DNA of 64,000 nt from Saccharopolyspora kobensis (GTDB lineage Bacteria > Actinomycetota > Actinomycetes > Mycobacteriales > Pseudonocardiaceae), in NCBI RefSeq assembly GCF_900108315.1, contig NZ_FNVB01000004.1, positions 434,001 to 498,000 of the forward strand, given 5' to 3'. Position 1 is the first letter of the stretch, and each line of letters opens with the position of its first letter. Of the stretch, positions 51,457 to 60,424 are shown in pieces. The position numbers and the translations under genes are program-made. The notes beneath the pieces were generated by a model. That model saw nothing but the letters and a program-made list of their open reading frames with translations, searched no databases and had not been told where the DNA came from.

Positions 51457-53057
51457 GCTGGGAAGCGGGCGCCGACCTGCTCGTCGTCGGCACCGGCGTC
51501 GCGGGCATGACCGCGGCCCTGCGGGCCCGCGAGCTGGGTCTGCGGGTGCTGGTGGTCAGCAAGGACTCGGTCGACGCGGGCAACACGAGCTGGGCGCAGG
51601 GCGGCATCGCCGTGGTCCGGCCCGACGAGCTGGACCCGGGCGACAGCCTGGCCAAGCACGTCGAGGACACGCTGACCGCGGGCGTCGGGCTGTGCTCGCG
51701 CCCGGCGGTGCGGGAGATCCTGGCCGGCGGTGCGGCGGCGATCGACCGGCTGCGCTCGGCCGGTGCCCGCTTCGACGTCGGAACCGGCGGCGAGCTGGCG
51801 CGGACCCGCGAGGGCGGGCACAGCGCGTTCCGCGTGATCCACGCGGGCGGCGACGCCACCGGCGCGGAGGTGCAGCGCGCGCTCGCCGACGCGGTGCGCG
51901 GCGGCGGAATCCCGGTGCTGGAGCAGCACTGCGTGGTCGAGCTGCTGCGCGGCGAGGACGGCTCGATCGCGGGGGCGCTGGCGATGGACGGCGAGAGCAG
52001 GCCGGGAGTGCTGCGCGCACCCGCGGTGCTGCTGGCCACCGGCGGCCTCGGCCAGCTCTACGCGGCCACCACCAACCCCGAGGTGTCCACTGCGGACGGT
52101 GTGGCGCTCGCGCTGCGGGCCGGTGCCACCGTGGCGGACCTGGAGTTCGTGCAGTTCCACCCGACGGTGCTCTACACGCCGGGTGGCCCGCGCGGCCGCC
52201 GACCGCTGATCACCGAGGCGGTGCGCGGCGAGGGCGCGGTCCTGGTCGACGTGCGCGGTCGCCGCGTGATGGCGGGGGAGCACCCGCTGGAGGACCTCGC
52301 GCCGCGCGACGTGGTGTCGGCGGCGATCAACCGCCGCGCCGCGGAAACCGGCTCGGAACACGTCTTCCTGGACGCGACCGGCATCGGCGCGGGCTTCGCC
52401 GCCCGGTTCCCGACGGTGCACGCGGCGTGCCTGGCGGCCGGGATCGACCCGGTGCGCGAACCGATCCCGGTGGCCAGCGCCGCGCACTACTCGTGCGGCG
52501 GCGTGATGTCCAGTGTGGACGGACGAACCTCGGTGTCCGGGCTCTACGCGGCGGGCGAGGTGGCCTGCACCGGGTTGCACGGCGCGAACCGGCTGGCCTC
52601 CAACAGCCTGCTGGAAGGCCTCGTCGTCGGGGCGCGCGCGGCCGAGGCGGTGGCCAAGGACCTGTGCTGCGGCCTGCTGACCCGCAAGCCGGTCGGCGAG
52701 GTCAGCCCGCCCGCGCTCGCGGTGGTCGACCGCGAGCTGCTGCAGACGGTCATGAGCCGCCACGCGGGCATCGGGCGTTCCGAAGAAGGCCTGGCCACAG
52801 CCACGAGAGCGCTGGACGGCGCGGCGATCGTCCGCCCGCTGCGGACCAGGGAAGCGGTGGAGGACGCGTCGATGCTGATGACCGCGCAGGCGCTGCTCGC
52901 CGCGGCCCGGCAGCGCGCCGAGTCCCGCGGCTGCCACCGCCGCTCGGACTTCCCGGACACCGACGACCTGCGCTGGCGGCGCAGCACGGTGTTCCGGCTG
53001 GACGCATCGGGATGGCTCATCCACACCACGGCCGGGATTGCGAGGACGGCGGCATGA
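51453..53057 (+). CDS. nadB: L-aspartate oxidase
   Basis: Flavoenzyme converting L-aspartate to iminoaspartate, which NadA uses; 534 residues. The FAD fold is [17 protein letters not shown]; the succinate-dehydrogenase-like active region is [10 protein letters not shown], and FHPTVLY and [11 protein letters not shown] are present. ATG 51453 overlaps the nadA stop. It overlaps nadC by 4 nt (ATGA). Confidence 0.97.
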   Translation: MSWEAGADLLVVGTGVAGMTAALRARELGLRVLVVSKDSVDAGNTSWAQGGIAVVRPDELDPGDSLAKHVEDTLTAGVGLCSRPAVREILAGGAAAIDRLRSAGARFDVGTGGELARTREGGHSAFRVIHAGGDATGAEVQRALADAVRGGGIPVLEQHCVVELLRGEDGSIAGALAMDGESRPGVLRAPAVLLATGGLGQLYAATTNPEVSTADGVALALRAGATVADLEFVQFHPTVLYTPGGPRGRRPLITEAVRGEGAVLVDVRGRRVMAGEHPLEDLAPRDVVSAAINRRAAETGSEHVFLDATGIGAGFAARFPTVHAACLAAGIDPVREPIPVASAAHYSCGGVMSSVDGRTSVSGLYAAGEVACTGLHGANRLASNSLLEGLVVGARAAEAVAKDLCCGLLTRKPVGEVSPPALAVVDRELLQTVMSRHAGIGRSEEGLATATRALDGAAIVRPLRTREAVEDASMLMTAQALLAAARQRAESRGCHRRSDFPDTDDLRWRRSTVFRLDASGWLIHTTAGIARTAA

Positions 53058-53902
53058 CGATCGACATCGACGACGCGCGCGAGGTGGTGCGCACCGCGCT
53101 GGCCGAAGACCTGCGCTACGGCCCGGACGCGACCACGGTGGCGACGGTGCCCGCCGACGCGGTCGCCGAAGCCGGTTTCAACACCCGCCGCGCCGGTGTG
53201 CTCGCGGGCCTGCCGGTGGTGCGGATGGTCCTCGACGAGGTGCTGGGCGCAGAAGCCTACGCGGTGCTCTCCGAGCGCTCCGACGGCGACGCGCTGGCCC
53301 CGGGCGACTGCGCGCTGCGGGTCAAAGCCCCGGTCCGCGGCCTGCTCACGGCCGAGCGCACGGCGCTGAACCTGCTGTGCCACCTGTCCGGCATCGCTAC
53401 CGCCACCGCGGCGTGGGTGGACGCGGTGGCGGGCACCGGCTGCCGCATCCGGGACAGCCGCAAGACGCTGCCCGGCCTGCGCGTGCTGCAGAAGTACGCG
53501 GTCCGCTGCGGTGGCGGCGTCAACCACCGGATGGGCCTGGGCGACGCGCTGCTGATCAAGGACAACCACGTGGTGGCGGCGGGCTCGGTGGTGGCCGCGG
53601 TGCGGGCCTGCCGCGCGCACGCGCCGGACCTGCCGATGGAGGTCGAGGTCGGCACGCTGGACGAGCTCGACGCGGTGCTGGCCGAGGACGTGTCCCTGGT
53701 CCTGCTGGACAACTTCACCCCGGACCAGTGCGCGGAAGCGGTCCGCCGCGTCGCCGAGGTCTCCCCGCGCACGGAACTGGAGGCCTCCGGCGGCCTCACC
53801 CTCGAAGTGGCGGCGGAGTACGCGGAAACCGGAGTCCAGTACCTGGCGGTCGGAGGCCTGACCCACTCCTCCCCGGCCCTCGACCTCGGCCTCGACATGT
53901 GA
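53054..53902 (+). CDS. nadC: Nicotinate-nucleotide pyrophosphorylase (carboxylating)
   Basis: Converts quinolinate and PRPP to nicotinate mononucleotide; 282 residues. Motifs: RTALNLLCHLSGIAT, DSRKTLPGLR, KYAVRCGGGVNHRMGL and EVEVGTLDEL. ATG 53054 overlaps nadB. It is last gene of the nad operon; the convergent Uma2 gene begins its stop 39 nt further. Confidence 0.97.
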   Translation: MTIDIDDAREVVRTALAEDLRYGPDATTVATVPADAVAEAGFNTRRAGVLAGLPVVRMVLDEVLGAEAYAVLSERSDGDALAPGDCALRVKAPVRGLLTAERTALNLLCHLSGIATATAAWVDAVAGTGCRIRDSRKTLPGLRVLQKYAVRCGGGVNHRMGLGDALLIKDNHVVAAGSVVAAVRACRAHAPDLPMEVEVGTLDELDAVLAEDVSLVLLDNFTPDQCAEAVRRVAEVSPRTELEASGGLTLEVAAEYAETGVQYLAVGGLTHSSPALDLGLDM

Positions 53903-53941
53903 CCACCCGGTGCCGAAGAGGCCGCATCATGCGCGAGCCGT

Positions 53942-54517
53942 TTACAGCAGTGAGTCGAAGTCGATGGTGAGTTCTACGGGCGCGGACACTGACAGCTTGT
54001 CGGTGTCCGCGCCGAGAAGCGCGTAGAGCCGTGTCGTGGGATCCAGGCGGTAGCGGAACACGGTCAGGCACCGGTCGTCCTGAGCGTCGCTCTCGACACG
54101 CCAGAAGTGCTCGATGCCTGCGGCGGCATATTCGGCAGGCTTGTCGGTCTGATCAGCGGTAACAGACCCCGGTGACATCACCTCGACCACCAGTAGGCAG
54201 TGCTGCGGCCTGAGCAGCGCGTCGTCGGGCAGCGCGGAGTCGTAGACGACGACATCCGGGCGGCGGTTGAGCAGCGGGACGTCCCGAAGTCGAAGATCGA
54301 CGCCCGTATCGACGGTCAGTTCGGGGGCAGCGGCCTGCTCCAGCTCACCCGCCAGTCGGCGAGCGATTCTCTGGTGAAGCCGACGGTGGGCGGGGGTCAC
54401 GACGATGGCTCCATCGACAATCTCGATGTGACGGCACACTTCCTCGGGCAGCGCCTCGTAGTCCGCAGCGCTCAGCCCCTCGGGCGGCAAGGCCATCCAG
54501 TCGGGAAGTGCGGTCAT
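53942..54517 (-). CDS. Uma2-family putative restriction-endonuclease-fold protein
   Basis: 191 residues, DUF820/Uma2 family. PD-(D/E)xK-like motifs are RRPDVVVYD and LLVVEVMSPGSVTADQTDK. ATG 54517 follows AAGGGG. Members are scattered, often in cyanobacteria and actinobacteria, and are presumed nucleases of unknown biology. Its sequence appears less GC-biased than its neighbours, which fits accessory DNA, though I have not computed it. Confidence 0.85.
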   Translation of the reverse strand: MTALPDWMALPPEGLSAADYEALPEEVCRHIEIVDGAIVVTPAHRRLHQRIARRLAGELEQAAAPELTVDTGVDLRLRDVPLLNRRPDVVVYDSALPDDALLRPQHCLLVVEVMSPGSVTADQTDKPAEYAAAGIEHFWRVESDAQDDRCLTVFRYRLDPTTRLYALLGADTDKLSVSAPVELTIDFDSLL

Positions 54518-54660
54518 TGTCGAGCCCCTTTCCCCACGATTACTGGACCAGCGTAGCCGCAATGACCTGCCTCGGGGATCGCGCGAGACGGGTCGTTCAC
54601 TCGGAGTTACAGAATGCTACTCGATGTGTTTGCCGTGGGGTGGTCGGGGATGATTCAGGC

Positions 54661-55581
54661 ATGACGAATGCCCAATCGAGCCTCTTGCTGCCGTCGCCGT
54701 TGTTGGGCGGGATCGAGCGCGCGAAACGGCCCAGCGGGCCGATCGTCGGGTTGGTCGTGGTCGTGGTGTGCCTGCTGGTCGGGCAGGTCCTCGCCGCGCT
54801 GGTGCTGTTCCCGCTGTTCGGGGCTTCGGCGGCTGCGCTGGGCGGGGCGGTGGAGCTGACCGATCAGCTCGCGATGCTGCTCAGCTTCGTCGGCATCGCC
54901 GGGTTGCTCGCGCTGTGGATCCGGCTCAAGGAGGGGCGGCCGTTCGGCAGCGTCGGGTTCTTCCCCGCTTCGCGCGTCGGCCTGCACCTGGCGATCGGCG
55001 CCGGGGTGGCCGTGGTGCTGCTGGGCGTGCCGGTCGGCGTGAACCTCCTCAGTGGACAGCTCGACGTCGGGGCGGTGCACACCGCGCGGGTGGGCGCGGC
55101 GTTCGTCGCGCTCATCGGGTTCGCGGTGCAGGCCAGCACCGAGGAGATCATCACGCGCGGCTACCTGATGCAGGTCACCTTCCGGAAGTGGGGCCTGACC
55201 GCAGCGGTCGTCCTGCAGGCCGTGGTCTTCTCGCTGCTGCACGGCACCAACCCGAACGTGACGGTGGTGGCCCTGGTCAACATCCTGCTCATCGCGCTGC
55301 TGCTGGCGTTCTGGGCGCTGGCCGAGGGCGGCCTGTGGGGCGTCTGCGCCTTCCACGCGGTGTGGAACTGGTGCCAGGGCAACGTCTACGGCATCCAGGT
55401 CTCCGGCATGGACGTCCGGACGACCGTGCTGAGCATCGGCGGGGCGCCGGGCAGCGCCGACCTGCTCACCGGCGGCGGCTTCGGCATCGAAGCCAGCCTG
55501 CTCACCACCGCGGCTCTCATCGCGGGCACCGTCCTCGCCTACCTCGCCTACCGCCGCCGCACCCGGTCGACGACCAGGTGA
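54661..55581 (+). CDS. CPBP-family intramembrane metalloprotease
   Basis: 306 residues, seven to eight membrane spans. Rce1/CPBP active motifs: STEEIITRG with Glu161-Glu162, FSLLHG and HAVWNW. Members cleave prenylated or bacteriocin-type substrates or act in immunity; here no peptide gene is adjacent. ATG 54661 is the start. It is divergent from the Uma2 gene and convergent with the methyltransferase. Confidence 0.88.
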   Translation: MTNAQSSLLLPSPLLGGIERAKRPSGPIVGLVVVVVCLLVGQVLAALVLFPLFGASAAALGGAVELTDQLAMLLSFVGIAGLLALWIRLKEGRPFGSVGFFPASRVGLHLAIGAGVAVVLLGVPVGVNLLSGQLDVGAVHTARVGAAFVALIGFAVQASTEEIITRGYLMQVTFRKWGLTAAVVLQAVVFSLLHGTNPNVTVVALVNILLIALLLAFWALAEGGLWGVCAFHAVWNWCQGNVYGIQVSGMDVRTTVLSIGGAPGSADLLTGGGFGIEASLLTTAALIAGTVLAYLAYRRRTRSTTR

Positions 55582-55602
55582 CGGCGAGAGCGCGCGTTCG
55601 GG

Positions 55603-55645
55603 CCGTGAGCCTTTCCGGTGAGGTGACAACCAAGAAGACTCACGG
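55603..55645. terminator. Family B stem-loop, copy 5 (diverged)
   Basis: CCGTGAG...CTCACGG between convergent 54661 and 55666 genes. The inner stem is poorly conserved compared with copies 3 and 4. Confidence 0.5.
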
Positions 55646-55665
55646 TCCCGTTGCGGAGGCGGGCG

Positions 55666-56484
55666 TCAGGGCTTGCGTCCCAGCCCTGCCAGCGTGGTGG
55701 TGTCCTGCTGCGCGAGCTCCGGGGCCTCGGCGCGCCACTGGCCGGACCGGACGACACCTGGCTCCACCAGCTCCAGGCCGGTGAAGTAGCCGGCGATCTC
55801 CTCCGGCGTGCGGTGGTTGTACGGGATCGCGCCGGACTCCGCATAGCGCCGCGCCGCGTCCACCGCTCCGGGATCGGTGTCGTCGACGTCGAACAGCGCC
55901 AGGTAGGAGCCCGCCGGCAGCGCCGCCAGCAAAGTGTCCACAATGGAACGTGCGCGGTCGTACTCGGGGATCAGGCCCATGATTCCGAACAGGATCAGGG
56001 CCACCGGGCGGTCGAAGTCCAGGAATTCGCGGGCGGCTTCGACGATCGCCTCGGGTTCGCGGACGTCGGCGTGGATGTACCGGGTGGCCCCCTCCGGCGT
56101 GCTCGTCAGCAGCGCGCGGGCGTGGGCCAGCACGAGCGGATCGTTGTCGACGTAGACGATCCGGCTCTCCGGGGCCACCCGCTGCGCGATCTCGTGGGTG
56201 TTCTCCGCGGTCGGCAGGCCGGTGCCGATGTCCAGGAACTGCCGCACGCCGCACTCGGCGACCAGGTGCCGGACCATCCGCCCCAGGCAGCCCCGACTGG
56301 CCTGCGCGGCCGTCCGCATCCCCGGGAACACCTGCAGGAACTCCTCGCCGGCGGCGCGGTCGACCGCGTAGTGGTCCTTGCCGTCGAGCCAGAAGTTCCA
56401 GACGCGGGCCGCGTGCGGCACGGTCGTGTCCATCTCGTCGGAAACGGCGGACCCCCGTATCTGGACGTCCTCGGAATCGGGCAT
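55666..56484 (-). CDS. SAM-dependent methyltransferase, PF04672-type
   Basis: 272 residues. Rossmann motif FLDIGTGLPTAENTHEIA and VYVDNDPLVLAHA. The N-terminal AARVWNFWLDGKDHYAVDR is the signature of the S-adenosyl methyltransferase family abundant in actinomycetes. Substrate unknown; such genes often sit beside XRE regulators, which is not the case here. ATG 56484 has GGGAG upstream. A tandem 10-mer lies in its leader (56513-56532). Confidence 0.87.
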   Translation of the reverse strand: MPDSEDVQIRGSAVSDEMDTTVPHAARVWNFWLDGKDHYAVDRAAGEEFLQVFPGMRTAAQASRGCLGRMVRHLVAECGVRQFLDIGTGLPTAENTHEIAQRVAPESRIVYVDNDPLVLAHARALLTSTPEGATRYIHADVREPEAIVEAAREFLDFDRPVALILFGIMGLIPEYDRARSIVDTLLAALPAGSYLALFDVDDTDPGAVDAARRYAESGAIPYNHRTPEEIAGYFTGLELVEPGVVRSGQWRAEAPELAQQDTTTLAGLGRKP

Positions 56485-56512
56485 ACCGGGTTTCTCCCTA
56501 CCAGCACTGGAT

Positions 56513-56532
56513 GGCTACTGTCGGCTACTGTC
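56513..56532 (-). repeat. Tandem 10-mer upstream of methyltransferase
   Basis: Two exact copies of GACAGTAGCC on the minus strand, 29 nt ahead of the start codon. Possible regulator or promoter element. Confidence 0.5.
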
Positions 56533-56691
56533 TACCGCACTTCCGACATGCCGTGCAGGGCATCGGGAGGACCGGGTCGCTACTTCCCGGAACCGCGTCG
56601 AGCGGCGTGCTCGGAGCACGAGGTCGCTCGTTGGCCTCATGAGGTGAAGGGCCGCTCCGACCGTCCGAGGTCGAAGGGCCCTCCAGCTCGT

Positions 56692-57483
56692 TCAGATGCG
56701 GCGGTTGGCGAGGACCGGGATGGCTTCGCGGGTTCGGGCCGCTGCGGCCGGGTCGACGTCGACGACCCGGACCTCCGGGGAGTCGGTGAGCTGGGCGTGG
56801 ATCTGGCCGAGCGGGGTGGCCACCAGGCTGTGGCCGATGCCGGTCGGGGCCTTGCCGCTCGGTTCGCGGCCGATGCTGCGCGGGTCGGCCTGGCCGCAGG
56901 CCACCACCCACGACGTCGAGTCCAGGGCGCGGGCCCGGGCCAGCAGCTCCCACTGCTCGCGCTTGCCCTCGCCGGAGCCCCAGGAGGCCGAGGTGACGAT
57001 CACCTCGGCGCCCCGGTCGGCCAGCGCCGTGTACAGGCCGGGGAAGCGGATGTCGTAGCAGGTCGCGAAGCCGATCTTGGTGCCGTCGAGCTCCACCACC
57101 ACCGGTTCCGCGCCGGGGGCCACGGTGTCGGACTCGGCGAAGCCGAAGGCGTCGAAGAGGTGGATCTTGTCGTAGCTCGTGTCCAGGCCGCGGCCGGTGA
57201 TCAGCAGCGTGTTGGTGACCCGGCCGTCGGCGGCGGGGGTGAACATGCCCGCCACCACCGCGATGCCCGCCTCATCGGCCAGGCGCCGCACCTCGGTGGC
57301 CCACGGTCCGTCCAGCGGTTCGGCCAGCGGGCCGAGCTTGACGCCGAAGCACGCCATGGTCGCTTCCGGGAACACCGCGAGATCGGCGCCCGCCTCGGCG
57401 GCCCGTCGGATGCCGTCGGCCACCAGCTCCAGGTTGGCCTTCGGGTCCGGGCCGGTCACGATCTGGCACAACGCAATCCGCAT
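56692..57483 (-). CDS. Nitrilase/cyanide hydratase-family carbon-nitrogen hydrolase
   Basis: 263 residues with a complete catalytic triad: Glu40 (FPEATMA), Lys106 (YDKIHLFD) and Cys142 (CYDIRFPGLY). This branch resembles omega-amidase/carbamoylputrescine-type amidases rather than aromatic nitrilases. ATG 57483 lies 6 nt from GGAGG. It is divergent from a GntR regulator with an operator-like palindrome between them. With the MHS transporter and DUF2848 it appears to handle an imported amide or N-compound. Confidence 0.88.
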   Translation of the reverse strand: MRIALCQIVTGPDPKANLELVADGIRRAAEAGADLAVFPEATMACFGVKLGPLAEPLDGPWATEVRRLADEAGIAVVAGMFTPAADGRVTNTLLITGRGLDTSYDKIHLFDAFGFAESDTVAPGAEPVVVELDGTKIGFATCYDIRFPGLYTALADRGAEVIVTSASWGSGEGKREQWELLARARALDSTSWVVACGQADPRSIGREPSGKAPTGIGHSLVATPLGQIHAQLTDSPEVRVVDVDPAAAARTREAIPVLANRRI

Positions 57484-57511
57484 AACCATCCTCCACAACC
57501 GTTACCATGTT

Positions 57512-57532
57512 TTGTATACCAGCGATATGCAA
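57512..57532. promoter_or_regulatory. GntR operator candidate, site 1
   Basis: TTGTATAC-CAGC-GATATGCAA, an imperfect palindrome between the nitrilase and GntR starts. It matches site 2 (59569-59589) at 16 of 21 positions in the same orientation. Confidence 0.7.
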
Positions 57533-57545
57533 GAAGGGGTACTCG

Positions 57546-58172
57546 TTGCCGTCCGGACGCGAACTCGCCTACGACCACCTCAAGGACACCGTCCTCAGCG
57601 ATCCGTCGATGCAGGGGCAGTTCGTCAACGAACAGGCCCTGGCCGACGAGATCGGGGTGTCCCGCACGCCGATCCGGGAGGCACTGCTGCTGCTCGCCGC
57701 CGAGGAGCTGGTGCAGCTGGTGCCCAAGCGCGGCGCCTACATCGCGCCGGTCGGCGGTCGCGAGATCCGCGAGCTGTTCGAGATCCGCGCCATGATCGAG
57801 TGCTACGCGGCCCGGCGCGCCATCGAGCTCGACGCGGTCCCGGAAGCCGAGATGCGCGCCGAGCTCGACGCCCAGCGCGCCCTCGCCGGTGAGGGCGAGG
57901 ACCGCGCGTTCATCGACCGCGACCACCGGTTCCACTCGGCGCTGGTGCGCGCCGTCGGCAACGACATGCTGAGCAAGACCTACGACGGGCTGCGGGCCCG
58001 GCAGATCCGCGCCGGCATCGTGGCGCTGTTCGCCCGCGGCGACCGCCGCAAGGCGGTGCTGGTCGAGCACGAGGCGATCGTCGACGCGCTCGTCGCGGGC
58101 GACGCCGAAGCCGCCGAAGCCGCGATCACCAGCCATCTCTCGGCCACCCAGCAAGTTCTCATCGAGGGCTGA
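57546..58172 (+). CDS. GntR-family (FCD-type) transcriptional regulator
   Basis: 208 residues. N-terminal wHTH (NEQALADEIGVSRTPIREALLLL) and helical FCD ligand domain with ARRAIELD and HRFHSALVRAVGND; the His/Asp residues usually bind a metal. TTG 57546 has AAGGGG upstream; the open frame from 57507 would translate the operator. It probably represses itself, the nitrilase, the MHS transporter and the DUF2848 gene through sites 1 and 2. Confidence 0.85.
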   Translation: MPSGRELAYDHLKDTVLSDPSMQGQFVNEQALADEIGVSRTPIREALLLLAAEELVQLVPKRGAYIAPVGGREIRELFEIRAMIECYAARRAIELDAVPEAEMRAELDAQRALAGEGEDRAFIDRDHRFHSALVRAVGNDMLSKTYDGLRARQIRAGIVALFARGDRRKAVLVEHEAIVDALVAGDAEAAEAAITSHLSATQQVLIEG

Positions 58173-58173
58173 G

Positions 58174-58208
58174 CCGTGAGCGGTTCGGGGCGTCCCGAAC
58201 CGCTCACG
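58174..58208. terminator. Family B stem-loop, copy 6
   Basis: GTGAGCGGTTCGGG-gcgt-CCCGAACCGCTCAC, a perfect stem of about 15 bp, starting directly after the GntR stop; convergent with the transporter gene. Confidence 0.75.
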
Positions 58209-58214
58209 AGCACC

Positions 58215-59504
58215 TCACTGCGCGTCGCGGCGACCCAGCGCGAGACCGATCAGCGTCACCGCGCACGTCGCCACCAGGTACGCCGCCGGAGCGATCCAGG
58301 TTCCGAAGTGGGCGAACAGCGCGGTGAACAGCAGCGGTGCCAGCGCGCCGCCGATGACGCCCGCCAGCGTGTAGGCCAGCGACGATCCGGTGGAGCGCAG
58401 CGCCGGGCTGAACTGCTCGGAGACGAAGGCCGCCTGCGGGCCGTACATGAGCGCGTGCCACACCAGGCCTACGATCACGCCGATGACCAGCAGCGTCGCC
58501 GAACCGCCCTGGACCATCGGGAAGAACACGAACGGCCACACGCCCGCGCCGATCGCGCCCACCGCGTAGATCCGGCGGCGCCCGATCCGGTCGGACAGCG
58601 CACCGGCCAGCGGCATCAGCACGAGCTGCAGCGTGGAGCCGAGCATCACGCCGGTGACCGCCCAGCTCTTGGGCATGTCCAGCTCCTGCGTCGCGTAGGT
58701 GAGCACGAAGACGGTGAACAGCGCGTAGAGCACGTCCGGGCCGACGCGGGAGAGGATCGCCGAGACCAGCGCCCGCGGCTCGCGGGTGAAGACCTCGCGC
58801 ACCGGCGCACCGGCCTGCTCGCCCTTGGCCTGCAGCTCCTTGAAGACCGGCGTCTCCTCCAGCTTCACCCGGATCCACATGCCGAACAGCACGAGCACGG
58901 CCGAGAGCAGGAACGCCACCCGCCAGCCCCAGGACATGAACTGCTCCTGGGTCAGCGTCGCGGCCAGCACCGCGAGCACGCCGTTGGCCATCAGGTTGCC
59001 CGCGGGCGGGCCGATCTGCGCCGCCGACGCCCAGAAACCGCGGTGCTTCTCGCTGCCGAACTCGCTGGACAGCAGCACCGCGCCGCCCCACTCGCCGCCG
59101 ATGCCCACGCCCTGCGCGAACCGCAGGATCACCAGCAGCACCGCGCCGAGCGCCCCGACCTGGCCGTGCGTGGGCAGCAGTCCGATCAGGAACGTCGAGA
59201 CGCCGGTGACCAGCAGCGTGATGACCAGGACTTGCTTGCGGCCCAGCACGTCGCCGAGCCGGCCGAAGACGAAGCCGCCCAGCGGCCGGGAGACGTAGCC
59301 GACGGCGTAGGTCGAGAACGCCAGCAGCGTGCCCGAGAGCGGATCGTGGCTGGGGAAGAACAGCTGGCCGAACACCAGCGCCGAGGCCACCGAGTAGGCG
59401 GCGAAGTCGTACCACTCGAGGGAGGTTCCGCTCAGCGACGCGACGAACGCCTTGATCAGATCCTTGCGGGGTGGCCGCGTGGTGGCGGGGATGGCTTGAG
59501 TCAT
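58215..59504 (-). CDS. MFS transporter, metabolite:H+ symporter (MHS) subfamily
   Basis: 429 residues, 12 spans. MHS hallmarks: LEWYDFAAYSVASALVF, GRLGDVLGRK and WGGAVLLSSE, as in ProP/ShiA/dicarboxylate permeases. ATG 59504 has AAGGAC upstream. Its promoter region holds operator site 2, shared with the divergent DUF2848 gene. Imports a polar organic compound; substrate unknown. Confidence 0.92.
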   Translation of the reverse strand: MTQAIPATTRPPRKDLIKAFVASLSGTSLEWYDFAAYSVASALVFGQLFFPSHDPLSGTLLAFSTYAVGYVSRPLGGFVFGRLGDVLGRKQVLVITLLVTGVSTFLIGLLPTHGQVGALGAVLLVILRFAQGVGIGGEWGGAVLLSSEFGSEKHRGFWASAAQIGPPAGNLMANGVLAVLAATLTQEQFMSWGWRVAFLLSAVLVLFGMWIRVKLEETPVFKELQAKGEQAGAPVREVFTREPRALVSAILSRVGPDVLYALFTVFVLTYATQELDMPKSWAVTGVMLGSTLQLVLMPLAGALSDRIGRRRIYAVGAIGAGVWPFVFFPMVQGGSATLLVIGVIVGLVWHALMYGPQAAFVSEQFSPALRSTGSSLAYTLAGVIGGALAPLLFTALFAHFGTWIAPAAYLVATCAVTLIGLALGRRDAQ

Positions 59505-59568
59505 CGAGGTCCTTGTCGTACCAGGTCGTCGGCTTGCCGCGCAGAGGTGCGGGTGGCTGTGATACTAA

Positions 59569-59589
59569 ATGTATACAACCGGTATGCCG
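59569..59589. promoter_or_regulatory. GntR operator candidate, site 2
   Basis: ATGTATAC-AACC-GGTATGCCG between the divergent MHS transporter and DUF2848 gene. Shares (T/A)TGTATAC and (A/G)TATGC with site 1. Confidence 0.7.
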
Positions 59590-59603
59590 CCTTGGAGGGG
59601 ATT

Positions 59604-60281
59604 GTGTTTCCACTGCGTTTCGATGTCAACGGCGAAGTCGTCGAGGTGTCGGTGACGACGCTGCTCAACGGCGGCTACGCCGGCCGCAGCCAGGACGACG
59701 TGGCCGCGCACGTCGCCGAGCTCGCCGAACTCGGCGTGCCCGCGCCGACCAGCACGCCGTGCCTGTACCCGGTCGCGCCGTACCTGGCGATGCAGCCGGA
59801 CGCGGTCCCGGTGCAGCACGACCGCACCTCCGGAGAAGCGGAGTGGGCGCTGGTCATCGCCGGGCCGGAGGAGCGCGACGTGCTGCTCACGGTCGCCTGC
59901 GACCACACCGACCGGGCGCTGGAGGTGCACGGCGTCGCGTGGAGCAAGCAGGCCGGGCCGGACGTGCTGGGGCGCCAGGCGTGGCGGCTGGTCGACGTCG
60001 CCGACCGCGTCGACGAGCTCACCCTGACCGCCTGGGCGGGCGGCGAGCAGATCCAGCGGGGCACCCTGGCGGAGCTGCTCTCGCCCCAGTACTGGCTCGA
60101 CGACCTGCGGGAGCGCGGTCTGCTGCGGCCGGGCACCGTGCTGCTGTCGGGCACCATCCCGATGGACTCGGCGGTCGACCAGTTCGCCGGCTCCTGGCGG
60201 GTGGAGCTCGGCGACCCGAAGACCGGCGCCACCATCGCCTGCGAGTACCGCCTCGACCGCATGCCCGACCCGGTGGCGTGA
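59604..60281 (+). CDS. DUF2848-family protein (FAH-like fold)
   Basis: 225 residues. Family signatures: NGGYAGRSQDDVAAHVAELAE, TPCLYPVAPYL, TVACDHTDRALE and SKQAGPDVLG. Members are related to fumarylacetoacetate hydrolases and occur in catabolic clusters. GTG 59604 has GGAGGGG upstream; the frame is open much further but that part is non-coding. It is controlled with the MHS transporter through a shared operator. Reaction unknown. Confidence 0.85.
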   Translation: MFPLRFDVNGEVVEVSVTTLLNGGYAGRSQDDVAAHVAELAELGVPAPTSTPCLYPVAPYLAMQPDAVPVQHDRTSGEAEWALVIAGPEERDVLLTVACDHTDRALEVHGVAWSKQAGPDVLGRQAWRLVDVADRVDELTLTAWAGGEQIQRGTLAELLSPQYWLDDLRERGLLRPGTVLLSGTIPMDSAVDQFAGSWRVELGDPKTGATIACEYRLDRMPDPVA

Positions 60282-60291
60282 GCGCGACGGC

Positions 60292-60335
60292 CCGTGAGCG
60301 CTTCGCGGCGCTGCGGCACCGCGAAGCGCTCACGG
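60292..60335 (+). terminator. Family B stem-loop, copy 7
   Basis: CCGTGAGCGCTTCGCGG...CCGCGAAGCGCTCACGG, a 17-bp perfect stem, 10 nt after the DUF2848 stop and 90 nt before the next gene in the same direction. Terminator for DUF2848. Confidence 0.75.
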
Positions 60336-60388
60336 CGGACCAATCGCCCATTCCGGATTTCCGGTGCAGGCGAGGAAGGTCACCATTA

Positions 60389-60418
60389 TTGAGAAACATT
60401 TGCAGCAGTGCTTAGAGT
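60389..60418 (+). promoter_or_regulatory. Promoter of the peptide ABC operon
   Basis: TTGAGA (60389-60394), 18-bp spacer, TAGAGT (60413-60418); GTG 60425 is 6 nt further, so the mRNA is probably leaderless. Confidence 0.6.
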
Positions 60419-60424
60419 TCAGGC

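Noticed and set aside
56485-56691. tRNA or small RNA gene in the 207-bp gap
   Set aside because: I found no cloverleaf or T-loop sequence; only the tandem 10-mer and weak inverted repeats.
57507-57545. ATG 57507 as the GntR start
   Set aside because: It would translate the operator palindrome; TTG 57546 has AAGGGG and begins the normal family N-terminus.
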